Of a stretch of DNA of 64,000 nt, positions 34,317-44,805 are shown one piece after another; position 1 is the first letter of the stretch, and each line of letters opens with the position of its first letter. A program made the translations under genes and the position numbers. The notes under the pieces were generated by a model. The model did not search any database. It worked only from the letters and a program-made list of their open reading frames with translations, and was not told the DNA's origin. Origin of the DNA: Asanoa siamensis (GTDB lineage: Bacteria > Actinomycetota > Actinomycetes > Mycobacteriales > Micromonosporaceae); contig NZ_BONE01000013.1 of NCBI RefSeq assembly GCF_016862555.1, positions 1 through 64,000 of the forward strand, written 5' to 3'.

Positions 34317-34512
34317 GGCGCAGCGCCTCCTCCGTGTGCACGGCGTCGCGGCCCGTCTTGTCGCTGCGGACCCGGTACTGCGGCTCCTCGCGCGACGCGT
34401 CCACAGTGCGGCCCGCGGCCGACTGCCGTGACGTGATCCGCTCCTCGACCGTGCCGTGCACCCGCTGTCCGTGGCTCTGCCAGCTCACCTTGTCACCCTT
34501 GCGGAGTCCCAT
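34309..34512 (-). CDS. DUF2945 (hypervirulence-associated Tudor-like) family protein
   Basis: A 67-residue protein with the family pattern LRKGDKVSWQSHGQRVHGTV, followed by a KTGRDAVHTEEALR tail, predicted to form a small Tudor/SH3-like barrel. ATG 34512 has GGAG 4 nt upstream; ATG 34524 is an alternative. It is coupled to DUF3140. The pair recurs in actinobacteria, and the shared function is not known to me. Confidence 0.85.
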   Translation of the reverse strand: MGLRKGDKVSWQSHGQRVHGTVEERITSRQSAAGRTVDASREEPQYRVRSDKTGRDAVHTEEALRRE

Positions 34513-34552
34513 ACCGCTCCGCATACCCGCGTCAAAACGGACAAAACCTCAG

Positions 34553-36058
34553 TCAGGCCGGGTCGCGCGGGCGGGGGCCGGCGGGGGAGACCGGGGTCGG
34601 TGCCACGGCCTCCGAGGCGCGGCGGCGGCCGGCGGCGTGCATCCCGTACGCGAAATAGAGGACGAAACCGAGCGCCATCCAGATCACGAACCGGATCCAC
34701 GTGTCGACCGGCAGGTTGATCATCAGCCAGAGGCAGGCGAGCACCGCGAGGATCGGGATGACCGGCACCCACGGCACCCGGAACGCGCGCGGCAGGTCGG
34801 GTCGGGTGCGGCGCAGGACGATGACGCCGATCGCGACCACGACGAACGCGAACAGCGTGCCGATCGAGGTCAGCTCCGACAGCTTCGCGAGCGGCACGAA
34901 CCCGGCCATCAGCGCGACCGCCACGCCCGTGCCGATGGTGAGCAGCCACGGCGTGCCGAACCGAGGGTGCACCTTGGCCAGCTTCGGCGGCAGCAGGTTG
35001 TCGCGCGACATCGCGAACAGCACCCGCGACTGGCCGAGCAGCAGCACCAGGATCACGGTCGTGATGCCGCAGATCGCGCCCAGGGAGATCACTTTGGACG
35101 CCCACTCGACACCGACGTCGGAGAACGCCTTGGCCAGCGGCGCGCCCGTGTCCAGCGACGAGTACCGCGCCATACCCGTCACCACGAACGCGACGGCCAT
35201 GTAGAGCACCGCGCAGATCGCCAGCGACGCCAGGATGCCGCGGGGCATGTCGCGTTGCGGGTTGCGGGTCTCCTCGGCGGTCGTCGCGACCACGTCGAAG
35301 CCGATGTACGCGAAGAACACGATCGACGCCGCCGCCACGACACCGAAGAAGCCGAACTGCTGCGGCACGATCCCGAGCAGCGCCTGCAGCAACGGTTCCT
35401 CGCCACCCGAGGCGCCCTCGGCGGGCTGCGCCGGCGGCACGAACGGGTTGAGGTTCGCGCCCTTGATGTAGAACAGCCCCAGCCCGATCACGAACAGCAC
35501 CACCGCGACCTTGATCGCGACCAGCACGCCGGTGACCCGCCCCGACAGCTTCGTCCCCACCACGCCGACCACGGTCAGCGCCGCGACGATGAACATCGCG
35601 CCCCAGTCCGGCGTCGCCATGTCACCGGCGAGCCAGGTCGGCAGATCGAAGAGCGTCTGCAGGTACGCGCTCCAGCCGCGGGCCACCACCGCCGCACCGA
35701 GGCCCAGCTCCAGCACCAGGTCCCAGCCGATGATCCAGGCGACGAGCTCGCCGAGCGTGGCATACCCGAACGTGTACGCGCTGCCCGCGACCGGCACCGT
35801 CGACGCGAACTCGGCGTAACAGAGGGCGGCCAGCGCACACACCACCGCGGCGAGCAGGAACGAGATGACGATCGCCGGGCCGGCGTTGCGGGCCGCCTGC
35901 TGGCCGGTGAGCACGAAGATGCCCGTACCCACGATCACGCCGACCCCGAACACCGTGAGGTCGAGCGCGCTCAGCTCCCGCCGCAGCTTGTGGCCGGGCT
36001 CGTCGGTGTCCAGGATGGACTGTTCGATGCTCTTGGTGCGCAGGACTGAGAGAGCCAT
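34553..36058 (-). CDS. APC-family amino acid permease (cationic amino acid transporter type)
   Basis: A 501-residue integral membrane protein with about twelve hydrophobic segments. The first helix carries the APC signature VFGVGVIVGTGIFVLTGQQA, and later YIGFDVVATTAEETRNPQRD matches the CAT/YfnA subgroup. It probably imports or exchanges amino acids using an ion gradient. It is transcribed alone, between DUF2945 and a methyltransferase. The substrate cannot be told from the sequence. Confidence 0.92.
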   Translation of the reverse strand: MALSVLRTKSIEQSILDTDEPGHKLRRELSALDLTVFGVGVIVGTGIFVLTGQQAARNAGPAIVISFLLAAVVCALAALCYAEFASTVPVAGSAYTFGYATLGELVAWIIGWDLVLELGLGAAVVARGWSAYLQTLFDLPTWLAGDMATPDWGAMFIVAALTVVGVVGTKLSGRVTGVLVAIKVAVVLFVIGLGLFYIKGANLNPFVPPAQPAEGASGGEEPLLQALLGIVPQQFGFFGVVAAASIVFFAYIGFDVVATTAEETRNPQRDMPRGILASLAICAVLYMAVAFVVTGMARYSSLDTGAPLAKAFSDVGVEWASKVISLGAICGITTVILVLLLGQSRVLFAMSRDNLLPPKLAKVHPRFGTPWLLTIGTGVAVALMAGFVPLAKLSELTSIGTLFAFVVVAIGVIVLRRTRPDLPRAFRVPWVPVIPILAVLACLWLMINLPVDTWIRFVIWMALGFVLYFAYGMHAAGRRRASEAVAPTPVSPAGPRPRDPA

Positions 36059-36112
36059 GAATGCGATTCTCGACCCGCGCGCCGGAAACCGCAGCGTGAG
36101 CGGGGCTGGGAC

Positions 36113-36916
36113 CTAGGGCCGAGCGGTCACGAAGATCGCCGTGCCGGGGAAGAGCCGGCCGCGCAGCGGGCTCCACTGCCCCCACACCTGGGTGTGGCCC
36201 TCCGGCCACTCCGGCTCGACCACGTCCTCGATCACGAACCCGGCGCCGACGAGCTCCCGGATCCGGTCGCCCAGGGTGCGGTGCTGCTCGACGTAGGTCG
36301 GCACGCCCTCCGCCGTGGTCTCCACGTACGGCCGGCGGTCGAAGTACGAGTGCACCGCGAGGAGCCCGCGCTCGCCCGGGTCGTCCAGGAAGATCCAGCG
36401 CATCGGGTGGGTCACCGCGAACACCCACCGGCCTCCCGGGCGCACCACGCGGAACACCTCCCGCATCAGCGCGGCTGAGTCGGCCACGAACGGCACGGCG
36501 CCGAAGGCGGTGAAGGCGATATCGAACGATTCGTCCGAGAATGGCAGGGCGAGTGCGTCGGCCTGGACGAGCGGCACGCGTACGCCCGACGATGTGTTCC
36601 CCGTCACAGCGTGCCGCAGCATGCCGGCGGACAAATCGGTCGCGACGACCTCCGCGCCCTGGGCGGCGAGCCAGCGCGAGCCCGCCGCGGCGCCCGCGCC
36701 GACCTCGATGATCCGCCGTCCGGCGACCGGGCCGAGCAGGTGCGCGTCGGCCTCCCGCAGCCCTTCCGGGCACCAGCGCAGGTCAACGTCGCCCAGGAAG
36801 GCGCCGTGCTCGGCCTGGTAGGAGTCGGCGTCCTGGTCCCACCAGCCCCGACTGGCGCGGCGGGCCTCCGCGTCGGTCACCGCCAGCCGGCCCACGCCGG
36901 GATCGTCGTCAGACAT
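36113..36916 (-). CDS. Class I SAM-dependent methyltransferase
   Basis: A 267-residue methyltransferase of the Methyltransf_11 type. Motif I is IIEVGAGAAAGSRWLAAQGA, the post-I acidic strand is VVATDLS, and later motifs are DALALPFSDESFDIAFTAFG and RVVRPGGRWVFAVTHP. The substrate is unknown. It is divergent from rpsA; from memory, a similar methyltransferase sits at this position in other actinobacteria. Confidence 0.9.
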   Translation of the reverse strand: MSDDDPGVGRLAVTDAEARRASRGWWDQDADSYQAEHGAFLGDVDLRWCPEGLREADAHLLGPVAGRRIIEVGAGAAAGSRWLAAQGAEVVATDLSAGMLRHAVTGNTSSGVRVPLVQADALALPFSDESFDIAFTAFGAVPFVADSAALMREVFRVVRPGGRWVFAVTHPMRWIFLDDPGERGLLAVHSYFDRRPYVETTAEGVPTYVEQHRTLGDRIRELVGAGFVIEDVVEPEWPEGHTQVWGQWSPLRGRLFPGTAIFVTARP

Positions 36917-37176
36917 CGCACAACCCCATCACGCGGTAGGTTGCCGGCGCGGCTTGGGGAGGGCTTGCACGCTGTGGTAATGCGCACGGTAAGCTAGTCG
37001 ATGCGCACGCGGATTGTGTGCCTCGGCAGGGAGCAGGCGTCCGCGGTCCACGGACACCATCAATGATCATGGGCGATCGTTGCGGTGTGCCTTACGACCA
37101 ATTCGCGGGCGCACACAGGTCATTAGCTACCCGCACCGCAGCTGTGACACACCATCCGACCGGAGCAACCGCCCAC

Positions 37177-38667
37177 ATGACGAGCAGCATCGAGGCCACC
37201 TCGAGCGCCAACAAGGTCACCATCGACGATCTCGGTTCCGAGGAAGCGTTCCTCGCCGCGATCGACGAGACCATCAAGTACTTCAACGACGGCGACATTG
37301 TCGAAGGCACCGTCGTCAAGGTCGATCGGGACGAGGTCCTGCTCGACATCGGCTACAAGACCGAGGGTGTGATCCCCTCTCGTGAGTTGTCGATCAAGCA
37401 CGACGTCGACCCCGCCGAGGTGGTGTCGGTCGGTGACCACATCGAGGCCCTTGTCCTCCAGAAGGAGGACAAGGAAGGTCGCCTGATCCTCTCGAAGAAG
37501 CGCGCGCAGTACGAGCGGGCGTGGGGCACCATCGAGAAGATCAAGGAAGAGGACGGGGTCGTTCGCGGCTCGGTCATCGAGGTGGTCAAGGGTGGTCTGA
37601 TCCTCGACATCGGCCTGCGCGGCTTCCTGCCCGCGTCGCTGGTCGAGATGCGGCGTGTCCGCGACCTGCAGCCGTACGTGGGCCGCGAGCTCGAGGCGAA
37701 GATCATAGAGCTCGACAAGAACCGCAACAACGTGGTTCTGTCGCGCCGCGCCTGGCTCGAGCAGACCCAGTCCGAGGTGCGCACCGAGTTCCTCAACAAG
37801 CTCCAGAAGGGCCAGGTCCGCAAGGGCGTGGTCTCGTCGATCGTCAACTTCGGCGCGTTCGTCGACCTGGGCGGCGTCGACGGTCTGGTGCACGTCTCCG
37901 AGCTGTCCTGGAAGCACATCGACCACCCGTCCGAGGTTGTCGAGGTCGGCCAGGAGGTGGAGGTCGAGGTCCTCGACGTCGATCTCGACCGCGAGCGGGT
38001 GTCCCTGTCGCTCAAGGCGACCCAGGAAGACCCGTGGCGTCAGTTCGCCCGCACCCACGCGATCCAGCAGATCGTGCCCGGCAAGGTCACCAAGCTGGTG
38101 CCGTTCGGCGCGTTCGTCCGGGTCGACGACGGCATCGAGGGCCTGGTCCACATCTCCGAGCTGGCCGAGCGCCACGTGGAGATCCCGGAGCAGGTCGTCC
38201 AGGTCGGTTCCGACGTCATGGTCAAGGTCATCGACATCGACCTCGAGCGCCGGCGGATCTCGCTGTCGCTCAAGCAGGCCAACGAGGGCTTCGTCGAGGG
38301 CGAGGAGCACTTCGACCCGACCCTCTACGGCATGGCGGCGACCTACGACAACGAGGGCAACTACATCTACCCCGAAGGCTTCGACCCCGAGACGGGCGAG
38401 TGGCTCGAGGGCTACGACAAGCAGCGGGAGACCTGGGAGACCCAGTACGCCGAGGCGCGTCAGCGTTGGGAGGCCCACACCAAGCAGGTGCAGACCTCCC
38501 GCGCCGCCGACGCCGAGGCCGCTGCGGCCCCGCCGGCCCCCGCCGGCCAGGGTGGCGGGGCGTCGTCCTCGTCCTCCACGCCGTCGCGTGCCGCCGAGGA
38601 GCCCGCGGGCACCCTGGCGACCGACGAGGCGCTGGCTGCTCTCCGCGAGAAGCTGGCAGGCAAGTAG
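37177..38667 (+). CDS. rpsA: 30S ribosomal protein S1
   Basis: A 496-residue protein with four S1 RNA-binding repeats, at about residues 35-105, 122-187, 208-276 and 293-362 (for example GTVVKVDRDEVLLDIGYKTE and GVVSSIVNFGAFVDLGGVDG), and an acidic then Ala/Ser/Pro-rich tail typical of actinobacterial S1. I chose ATG 37177, where MTSSIEATSSANKVTIDDLG matches the usual N-terminus; GGAG lies 12 nt upstream, a loose spacing. The gap of 260 bp upstream has no other gene and probably holds a long leader. It is followed by a strong terminator. Confidence 0.96.
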   Translation: MTSSIEATSSANKVTIDDLGSEEAFLAAIDETIKYFNDGDIVEGTVVKVDRDEVLLDIGYKTEGVIPSRELSIKHDVDPAEVVSVGDHIEALVLQKEDKEGRLILSKKRAQYERAWGTIEKIKEEDGVVRGSVIEVVKGGLILDIGLRGFLPASLVEMRRVRDLQPYVGRELEAKIIELDKNRNNVVLSRRAWLEQTQSEVRTEFLNKLQKGQVRKGVVSSIVNFGAFVDLGGVDGLVHVSELSWKHIDHPSEVVEVGQEVEVEVLDVDLDRERVSLSLKATQEDPWRQFARTHAIQQIVPGKVTKLVPFGAFVRVDDGIEGLVHISELAERHVEIPEQVVQVGSDVMVKVIDIDLERRRISLSLKQANEGFVEGEEHFDPTLYGMAATYDNEGNYIYPEGFDPETGEWLEGYDKQRETWETQYAEARQRWEAHTKQVQTSRAADAEAAAAPPAPAGQGGGASSSSSTPSRAAEEPAGTLATDEALAALREKLAGK

Positions 38668-38680
38668 TAGGGAGAACGTC

Positions 38681-38721
38681 GAAAGCGGCCCCGCACCGGA
38701 TCCCGGTGCGGGGCCGCTTTC
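38681..38721 (+). terminator. Terminator of rpsA
   Basis: A perfect 18-bp stem (GAAAGCGGCCCCGCACCG / CGGTGCGGGGCCGCTTTC) with loop GATCC. Confidence 0.92.
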
Positions 38722-38735
38722 TCGTCGCGATCACG

Positions 38736-38741
38736 TAGCCT
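38736..38741 (+). promoter_or_regulatory. -10 box (TAGCCT) for leaderless coaE
   Basis: TAGCCT, then 7 nt, then GTG 38749: the same spacing as at polA. It lies only 15 bp after the rpsA terminator. Confidence 0.5.
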
Positions 38742-38748
38742 CGTGCTC

Positions 38749-39897
38749 GTGTTGCGTGTGGGGTTGACCGGGGGGATCGGGGCCGGGAAGAGTGCGGCTG
38801 CCGCGCGGTTCGTGGCCAACGGGGCCGTGCTGATCGACTCCGATCGGCTGGCGCGGGAGGTGGTCGAGCCGGGTACGCCGGGCCTCGCGGAGGTCGTGGC
38901 GGCGTTCGGGCCACAGGTGCTGGGCGCCGACGGTGCGCTCGACCGGGCCGCGCTCGGGCAGGTCGTATTCGCCGACGCGGGCGCCCGCAAGCGGCTCGAG
39001 GGCATCCTGCACCCGCTGATCCGGGCCCGCAGCGCGGAGTTGGCCGCCGCCGCCGCGCCCGACGCGATCGTGGTCAACGACGTGCCGCTGCTCGTCGAGA
39101 CGGGACTCGCACCCTCGTACCACCTGGTCGTGGTCGTCGACGCGGCGCCCGAGGTGCGGGTCGAGCGGCTGGTCCGCGACCGCGGGATGAGTCCGGCCGA
39201 CGCCACCGCGCGGATCTCGGCGCAGATCGACGACGCGGCCCGGCGGGCGGCCGCCGACGTGGTGCTCGACAACAGCCGCTCGCCGGAGGCGCTCGCGGCG
39301 GCGGTCGACGCGCTCTGGACCGAGCGGTTGGTGCCCTATGAGCACAACGTCCGCACCGGGCAGTGGGCCGACAAAGATCCCTTGGCCACCCTGGTCGACT
39401 ACGACCCGACCTGGCCCGCGCAGTACGAGCGGTTGGCGGCCCGCATCCTGCACCGCGTGGGACCGCACCGGGTCGACCACATCGGTTCGACCGCGGTGCC
39501 CGGCCTCGTCGCCAAGGACGTCATCGACATGATGCTCACGGTCGACTCGTTGGCGGAGGCCGACTCGCTGGCCGGGGCCCTGACCGCAGCGGGCTTCCCG
39601 CGGAAGCCGGGCGTCTACCAGGACCGGCCGAAGCCGCCGGACGTCGGGCCTTGGGAGAAGCGGATGCACGCCAACGCCGACCCCGGCCGCCGGGTCAACC
39701 TGCACGTCCGGGTGGCCGGGTCACCGGGCTGGCGGACGGCGCTGCTGCTCCGCGACCACCTGCGGGCCGACACCGCCGATCGCGACGCGTACGCCGCGAT
39801 CAAGCTCGCCAACGCGGGCAAGCCCATCGACGACTACCTGGACGCCAAGGAGCCGTTCTTCGACCAGCTCTACGACCGCGCGATCCGGCAGCCCTAG
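38749..39897 (+). CDS. coaE: Dephospho-CoA kinase fused to a GrpB/UPF0157 domain
   Basis: A 382-residue bifunctional-looking protein. Residues about 1-195 are dephospho-CoA kinase, the last step of CoA synthesis, with P-loop [14 protein letters not shown] and the [10 protein letters not shown] substrate segment. Residues about 215-380 are a GrpB/UPF0157 nucleotidyltransferase-like domain ([20 protein letters not shown]), whose role is unclear. This fusion is known from mycobacteria. GTG 38749 is chosen for the -10 box 7 nt upstream; GTG 38743 is an alternative. Its TAG stop overlaps that of the convergent lipoprotein gene in one CTAG. Confidence 0.95.
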   Translation: MLRVGLTGGIGAGKSAAAARFVANGAVLIDSDRLAREVVEPGTPGLAEVVAAFGPQVLGADGALDRAALGQVVFADAGARKRLEGILHPLIRARSAELAAAAAPDAIVVNDVPLLVETGLAPSYHLVVVVDAAPEVRVERLVRDRGMSPADATARISAQIDDAARRAAADVVLDNSRSPEALAAAVDALWTERLVPYEHNVRTGQWADKDPLATLVDYDPTWPAQYERLAARILHRVGPHRVDHIGSTAVPGLVAKDVIDMMLTVDSLAEADSLAGALTAAGFPRKPGVYQDRPKPPDVGPWEKRMHANADPGRRVNLHVRVAGSPGWRTALLLRDHLRADTADRDAYAAIKLANAGKPIDDYLDAKEPFFDQLYDRAIRQP

Positions 39898-41513
39898 TTC
39901 ACCAACTGCTGGGCCGGCAGCTCCGGCACCTCGGCGTCGACGAGGTCGGCCTGGGCGAACGTGCCGGTCCGGGTACGCGCCTCCAGCCGCAGGACCGCGC
40001 CGGTCTTGTCGACCCAGTAGCGCATCCGCGCCTGGCCGCGCCCGATGACGCCCTGCTCGGCCGGTTTGGCGATTTCGAAGACGGTCACCGCGACCCCGCC
40101 GACCTCGTCCTTGCGCAGGAACGACGCGGCCTCCTGGAAGTACTTCGCGCTGTCCTTCGTCGTCGACGCCATCGCCAGCGCCTCGCCGAGCAGCAGGTCG
40201 ATGTCGAGACCGCCACGCGGATCGGCGCGCTGCGCCCAGGTCTGGAACACCCATCCCTCGTACGGCGCCGGCAGCGGCGGCTCGTCCAGCGCCTTGCCGG
40301 ACTTCGGCTGGTAGGAGACGCCGGACCCGCTGGCCCGCAGCAACGCGACGTCGGTCGGCTTGGCGACGTCGTGCACCGCGACGTAGGCGATCGAGGAGTT
40401 CCAGTCGAGCCAGCCGCCGCCGCGCAGGTTGGCCACCGGCACCGTCGGGACGCTGACGGCCAGCTTCACGCCGCCGCGGTCCAGGTTGCGCTGGCGCATC
40501 TTGGCCAGCAGCGTCGTCTCGGCCTTGCTCGGTGCCCGCGGCGTCACCTTGTTGCCGCCGAAGTAGGCCACCGCGTCGAAATCCGGGCGATCGGCGTGGT
40601 CGACGTCGGCGCGGACGGACAGGTTGCCGGGCAGCACCGCCTCGAAGCGGCGCAGCTTGGCGCCGGAGTCGAGCCAGTAGCGGACGGCGCCGCCGAGCTC
40701 GTTGAGGGAGGTCGGTGGGGCGGTGCGGCTCGAGGTCGCGGTCGGGCTCTGCGTCGCCGTCGGTGTCTTCGCCTCGGTCGGGCGGCTGGGGGAGGGCTTC
40801 GCGGACTTCGTCGCCGGCGGCGTGGCGGTCGGCAGCGGCTGCGGCGGGACCGCGGGGCCGAGCAGCACGTCGACCGTCGCACCGGCGATGCGGTCCGTGC
40901 CCACCCAGCGCGCCTCGGTCTTCGCGAGCAGGTCGGCCTGGTCGGCCTTGGTGCTGGCCATCACGAACATCAGCGACAGGAACGTGTCCAGCGGGGTCGC
41001 CGTCTTGCCGGTGGGCGACCACGGCCGGACCTGCCATCCGTCGGTCGGGGGAGCGGCGGGCGGTGCGGCCACCGGCGGCGCCGGCTTCGTCGCGTCGCCG
41101 GTCCGCGGTGCCTCGGCCTCCGCGGCCGCGTCCGCCGCCGTCGCGGGCCGGGTCGCCACCGTCCCGGGTACGGCCTGCAGCAGCCCGCGCTGGTCACCGG
41201 CGCCCGGGCCGCCGACCCGCAGGTACGCCAGCGCGTGCTTCCAGTCGATCCAGCCGGCGACGCGTACCTCGGTGGCGCCCTCGCCCCAGGTGGCGCCGAT
41301 GCCGGCGCGCTCGTCGCGGTAGTTGGTCACCCGCATCTCGGCGAGGCGCTGGGCCTCGGCCGCGGACAGGGGACGGGCCTGCACCGGCTGCTCCTGCGGC
41401 CCGCACGAGACCAGGCCACCGACCAGGCCGGCCAGCGAGCCGAGGGAGAGGCAGGAGAGCACGACCAACGCGACGATGCGCCGCTTCTGCGCGGGACGAC
41501 GAGAAAGGGTCAC
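39894..41513 (-). CDS. Lipoprotein with an internally duplicated domain, unknown function
   Basis: About 539 residues from GTG 41513; ATG 41573 is an alternative 20 codons upstream. A basic n-region, a hydrophobic stretch and lipobox LVSC (Cys37) give a lipoprotein anchor. The mature protein has two related halves, about 50-330 and 340-535. Each has a segment of the form [17 protein letters not shown] or [17 protein letters not shown], then a DGWQVRPW or EGWVFQTW turn, then a [16 protein letters not shown] or [16 protein letters not shown] strand. This strand pattern recalls LppX/LprG-type lipid-binding lipoproteins. A Thr/Pro-rich linker separates the halves. It is convergent with coaE. Confidence 0.75.
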   Translation of the reverse strand: MTLSRRPAQKRRIVALVVLSCLSLGSLAGLVGGLVSCGPQEQPVQARPLSAAEAQRLAEMRVTNYRDERAGIGATWGEGATEVRVAGWIDWKHALAYLRVGGPGAGDQRGLLQAVPGTVATRPATAADAAAEAEAPRTGDATKPAPPVAAPPAAPPTDGWQVRPWSPTGKTATPLDTFLSLMFVMASTKADQADLLAKTEARWVGTDRIAGATVDVLLGPAVPPQPLPTATPPATKSAKPSPSRPTEAKTPTATQSPTATSSRTAPPTSLNELGGAVRYWLDSGAKLRRFEAVLPGNLSVRADVDHADRPDFDAVAYFGGNKVTPRAPSKAETTLLAKMRQRNLDRGGVKLAVSVPTVPVANLRGGGWLDWNSSIAYVAVHDVAKPTDVALLRASGSGVSYQPKSGKALDEPPLPAPYEGWVFQTWAQRADPRGGLDIDLLLGEALAMASTTKDSAKYFQEAASFLRKDEVGGVAVTVFEIAKPAEQGVIGRGQARMRYWVDKTGAVLRLEARTRTGTFAQADLVDAEVPELPAQQLVN

Positions 41514-41838
41514 GCGTGGTTGAACGGCTGACCGTGGTTGAGGTGACGTGTGGTGCCGCGGTGGCGAGCCCATCGTGTGGTTGCCGCTCAGGGCGCTCGC
41601 GGCGGCCGGTCTGCGCATCGCGCGACCGCGTCGGGTGCGCACGCCGACGATGTGCCGGGGCTGCAACCACAGCGCCGGGGCTGACCGGCCGGTGTGGAGG
41701 CCCGGTCTGGCGCCCGGTCGGCCGCCGCGAGCGGCCTACGCTCAAATGGTAGGGCGGTGACCTATCGCACACAATGACAATATCGAAGCCGATCACCTAC
41801 GGACTGTCCGGTGGCGGGAACATGTCGTACCCCCGACG

Positions 41839-41844
41839 TAGTTT
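41839..41844 (+). promoter_or_regulatory. -10 box (TAGTTT) for leaderless uvrB
   Basis: TAGTTT, then 7 nt (TAAGGGC), then ATG 41852. The AAGGG directly next to ATG is too close to act as a ribosome binding site. Confidence 0.5.
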
Positions 41845-41851
41845 TAAGGGC

Positions 41852-43984
41852 ATGACGCTGGACATCCCCCGCACCGACGGCCGCTTCGAGGTCGTCAGCG
41901 ACTTCAAGCCGGCCGGCGACCAGCCGGCGGCCATCGACGGTCTTGAGCGTCGAGTGCGACAGGGTGACCGGCACTCGGTGCTCCTCGGTGCCACCGGCAC
42001 GGGCAAGAGCGCGACCACGGCGTGGCTGATCGAGCGGCTGCAACGGCCGGCGCTGGTGCTCGCGCCCAACAAGACGCTCTGCGCCCAGCTCGCCAAGGAG
42101 TTCCGCGAGCTGCTGCCCAACAACGCCGTCGAATACTTCGTCTCCTACTACGACTACTACCAGCCCGAGGCCTACATCCCGCAGACCGACACCTACATCG
42201 AGAAGGACTCCTCGATCAACGAGGAGGTCGAGCGGCTCCGGCACTCGGCGACGATGTCGCTGCTCACCCGGCGTGACGTGGTGGTGGTCGCGACGGTGTC
42301 GGCGATCTACGGTCTGGGCACCCCGTCCGAATACCTCGACCAGGCGGTCCGGCTCAAGGTCGGCGCCCAGGTCGACCGTGACCAGGTGCTGCGCCGGCTG
42401 GTCGACATCCAGTACACGCGCAACGACATGTCGTTCACCCGCGGCACGTTCCGGGTCCGCGGCGACACGCTCGAGATCATCCCCGCCTACGAGGAGCTGG
42501 CCGTCCGGGCCGAGCTGTGGGGCGACGAGATCGAGAAGCTCTACTACCTGCACCCGCTGACCGGTGACGTGATCCGCGAGGTCGACGACCTGTTCATTTT
42601 CCCGGCCTCCCACTACGCGGCCGGCGCCGCGCGGATGGAGCGGGCGATCACCGGCATCGAGGCCGAGCTGGCCGAGCGGCTGGCCGAGCTCGAGGGGCAG
42701 AACAAGCTCCTCGAGGCGCAGCGGCTGCGGATGCGCACGACCTACGACATCGAGATGATGCGCCAGGTCGGGTTCTGCTCCGGCATCGAGAACTACTCGA
42801 TGCACATCGACGGGCGCACCTACGGTGACCCGCCGTTCTGCCTGCTCGACTACTTCCCCGACGATTTCCTCACGGTGATCGACGAGTCGCACGTGACGAT
42901 CCCGCAGATCGGCGGCATGTACGAGGGTGACGCGTCCCGCAAGCGGCTGCTGGTCGAGCACGGGTTCCGGCTACCCAGCGCGGCCGACAACAGGCCGCTG
43001 CGGTTCGACGAGGTGCTCGAGCGGGTCGGCCAGATGGTCTTCCTGTCGGCGACGCCGGGCCCGTGGGAGATGCGCGAGGCCGGCGGCGAGTTCGTCGAGC
43101 AGGTCATCCGGCCGACGGGCCTGATCGACCCCGAGGTGGTGGTCAAGCCGACCAAGGGCCAGATCGACGACCTGATGCACGAGATCAAGCTGCGTACGGA
43201 CAAGGACGAGCGGGTGCTGGTCACCACGCTGACCAAGAAGATGGCCGAGGACCTCACCGACTACCTGCTGGAGCACGGCATCAGGGTGCGCTACCTGCAC
43301 TCCGAGGTCGACACGCTGCGCCGGGTCGAGCTGCTGCGCGAGCTGCGCAAGGGCGACTACGACGTGCTGGTCGGCATCAACCTGCTGCGGGAAGGCCTCG
43401 ACCTGCCCGAGGTGTCGCTGGTGTCGATCCTCGACGCCGACAAGGAGGGCTTCCTGCGCAGCGGCCGCTCGCTGGTGCAGACCATCGGCCGCGCGGCGCG
43501 AAACGTCTCGGGCCAGGTCCACATGTACGCCGACAAGATCACCCCGTCGATGGCCGAGGCGATCGACGAGACCAACCGCCGGCGGGCCAAGCAGGTCGCA
43601 CACAACGAGGCCAACGGCATCTCGCCCGAGCCGCTCCGCAAGAAGATCCACGACATCCTCGACGACATCTACCGCGAGGCGGAAGACACCGAGGGTGCCC
43701 TCGGCGGCCACGGCCCCGGCGGCGCGATCGTCGGCGGTGGCGGGCGGCAGATGTCCCGCGGCAAGGGCCCGGTCCCGGAGACCAGGTCCAAGGGCAAGGC
43801 GGCGGCCCGCACGTCCAGCAAGGACATGGCCCGCCACGACCTGGCCCAGCTCATCCAGGACCTCAACGACCAGATGCTGGCCGCGGCCCGCGAGCTGCAG
43901 TTCGAGCTGGCGGCCCGCATCCGCGACGAGGTCCACGAGCTGAAGAAGGAGCTCCGCGGCATGGACGCGGCCGGAGTGAAGTGA
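41852..43984 (+). CDS. uvrB: UvrABC excinuclease subunit B
   Basis: A 710-residue nucleotide excision repair helicase-like subunit. Walker A GATGTGKS is at 46-53. The Tyr-rich beta-hairpin ([20 protein letters not shown]) that clamps damaged DNA, the DE-box region ([14 protein letters not shown]), helicase motifs V and VI ([26 protein letters not shown]) and the C-terminal UVR motif that binds UvrC are all present. ATG 41852 gives [18 protein letters not shown], the usual actinobacterial N-terminus. The stop overlaps the next gene's GTG. Confidence 0.97.
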   Translation: MTLDIPRTDGRFEVVSDFKPAGDQPAAIDGLERRVRQGDRHSVLLGATGTGKSATTAWLIERLQRPALVLAPNKTLCAQLAKEFRELLPNNAVEYFVSYYDYYQPEAYIPQTDTYIEKDSSINEEVERLRHSATMSLLTRRDVVVVATVSAIYGLGTPSEYLDQAVRLKVGAQVDRDQVLRRLVDIQYTRNDMSFTRGTFRVRGDTLEIIPAYEELAVRAELWGDEIEKLYYLHPLTGDVIREVDDLFIFPASHYAAGAARMERAITGIEAELAERLAELEGQNKLLEAQRLRMRTTYDIEMMRQVGFCSGIENYSMHIDGRTYGDPPFCLLDYFPDDFLTVIDESHVTIPQIGGMYEGDASRKRLLVEHGFRLPSAADNRPLRFDEVLERVGQMVFLSATPGPWEMREAGGEFVEQVIRPTGLIDPEVVVKPTKGQIDDLMHEIKLRTDKDERVLVTTLTKKMAEDLTDYLLEHGIRVRYLHSEVDTLRRVELLRELRKGDYDVLVGINLLREGLDLPEVSLVSILDADKEGFLRSGRSLVQTIGRAARNVSGQVHMYADKITPSMAEAIDETNRRRAKQVAHNEANGISPEPLRKKIHDILDDIYREAEDTEGALGGHGPGGAIVGGGGRQMSRGKGPVPETRSKGKAAARTSSKDMARHDLAQLIQDLNDQMLAAARELQFELAARIRDEVHELKKELRGMDAAGVK

Positions 43985-44805
43985 CCGACTACACCGTCGG
44001 AGCGCCCGGTGGGCTGCTCCGACGGGCCGTAGGCCCGTATGTCGGCTACGCCGAACGGGCCGCGGCACCACTCGCCCGCCGCGAGGTGGCGATCTCGCGG
44101 TGCGTGCTCATCCTTGGCTGGGGCGCGCCCCTCGACGTCCGCGACCCCCGCGGCCCGGCCGGCGGTGCGACCGCGGTGTCGTCGTTCGTCGGAGGCCTCT
44201 CCGACACGTGGGTCGACACGATCACGGCCCCGGGCGAGGCCACCGGCATCCAGCTGATGCTCGACCCGCTGGTCGCGGCCCGCATCCTCGGCCGCCCCTT
44301 CGGCGAGCTTGCCAACCGGGTGGTGGCGCTCGACGACCTCGACGGCCGCGCGCTGCGCACGGTCCGCGCCCTGCCGTCCCGCCTGGCCGCGGCCGCGGAC
44401 TGGCCGACCCGCTTCGCGCTGCTGGACGAGACGCTCACGGCCCGCCTGACGGCAACAGGCCCGCCGGACCCACGCCTCGCCGCGGCCTGGCACCGCCTAC
44501 GCCAGACGGCGGGCGCGGTCCCGATCGAGACCCTGGCGGCGGAGACGGGCTGGACCCGCCGCCACCTGAGCACCCTCTTCCGCCGCGAGCTGGGCCTACC
44601 ACCAAAGCTCCTGGCCCGCCTGATCCGCTTCGAACACGCCTACGCCCAGTCGCCCCGCGCGGCAACCGCCGGCTGGGCCGCGGTAGCGGCCGACACGGGC
44701 TACTACGACCAGGCCCACCTGATCCGCGACTTCCACACGTTCACGGGCTCAACCCCCGCGCGCTTACCGCAACGCACAGAAGCGCCCGCCCTGCACCCGG
44801 CCTGA
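43981..44805 (+). CDS. AraC-family transcriptional regulator coupled to uvrB
   Basis: A 274-residue regulator. The N-terminal part (about 1-150) resembles the DUF6597-type sensing domain of small AraC proteins ([20 protein letters not shown]). The C-terminal AraC DNA-binding domain (about 165-260) has two helix-turn-helix units ([40 protein letters not shown]). GTG 43981 overlaps the uvrB TGA as GTGA and has GGAG upstream, so it is translated with uvrB. Its target is not evident; damage-linked regulation is only a guess from position. Confidence 0.88.
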   Translation: MTDYTVGAPGGLLRRAVGPYVGYAERAAAPLARREVAISRCVLILGWGAPLDVRDPRGPAGGATAVSSFVGGLSDTWVDTITAPGEATGIQLMLDPLVAARILGRPFGELANRVVALDDLDGRALRTVRALPSRLAAAADWPTRFALLDETLTARLTATGPPDPRLAAAWHRLRQTAGAVPIETLAAETGWTRRHLSTLFRRELGLPPKLLARLIRFEHAYAQSPRAATAGWAAVAADTGYYDQAHLIRDFHTFTGSTPARLPQRTEAPALHPA

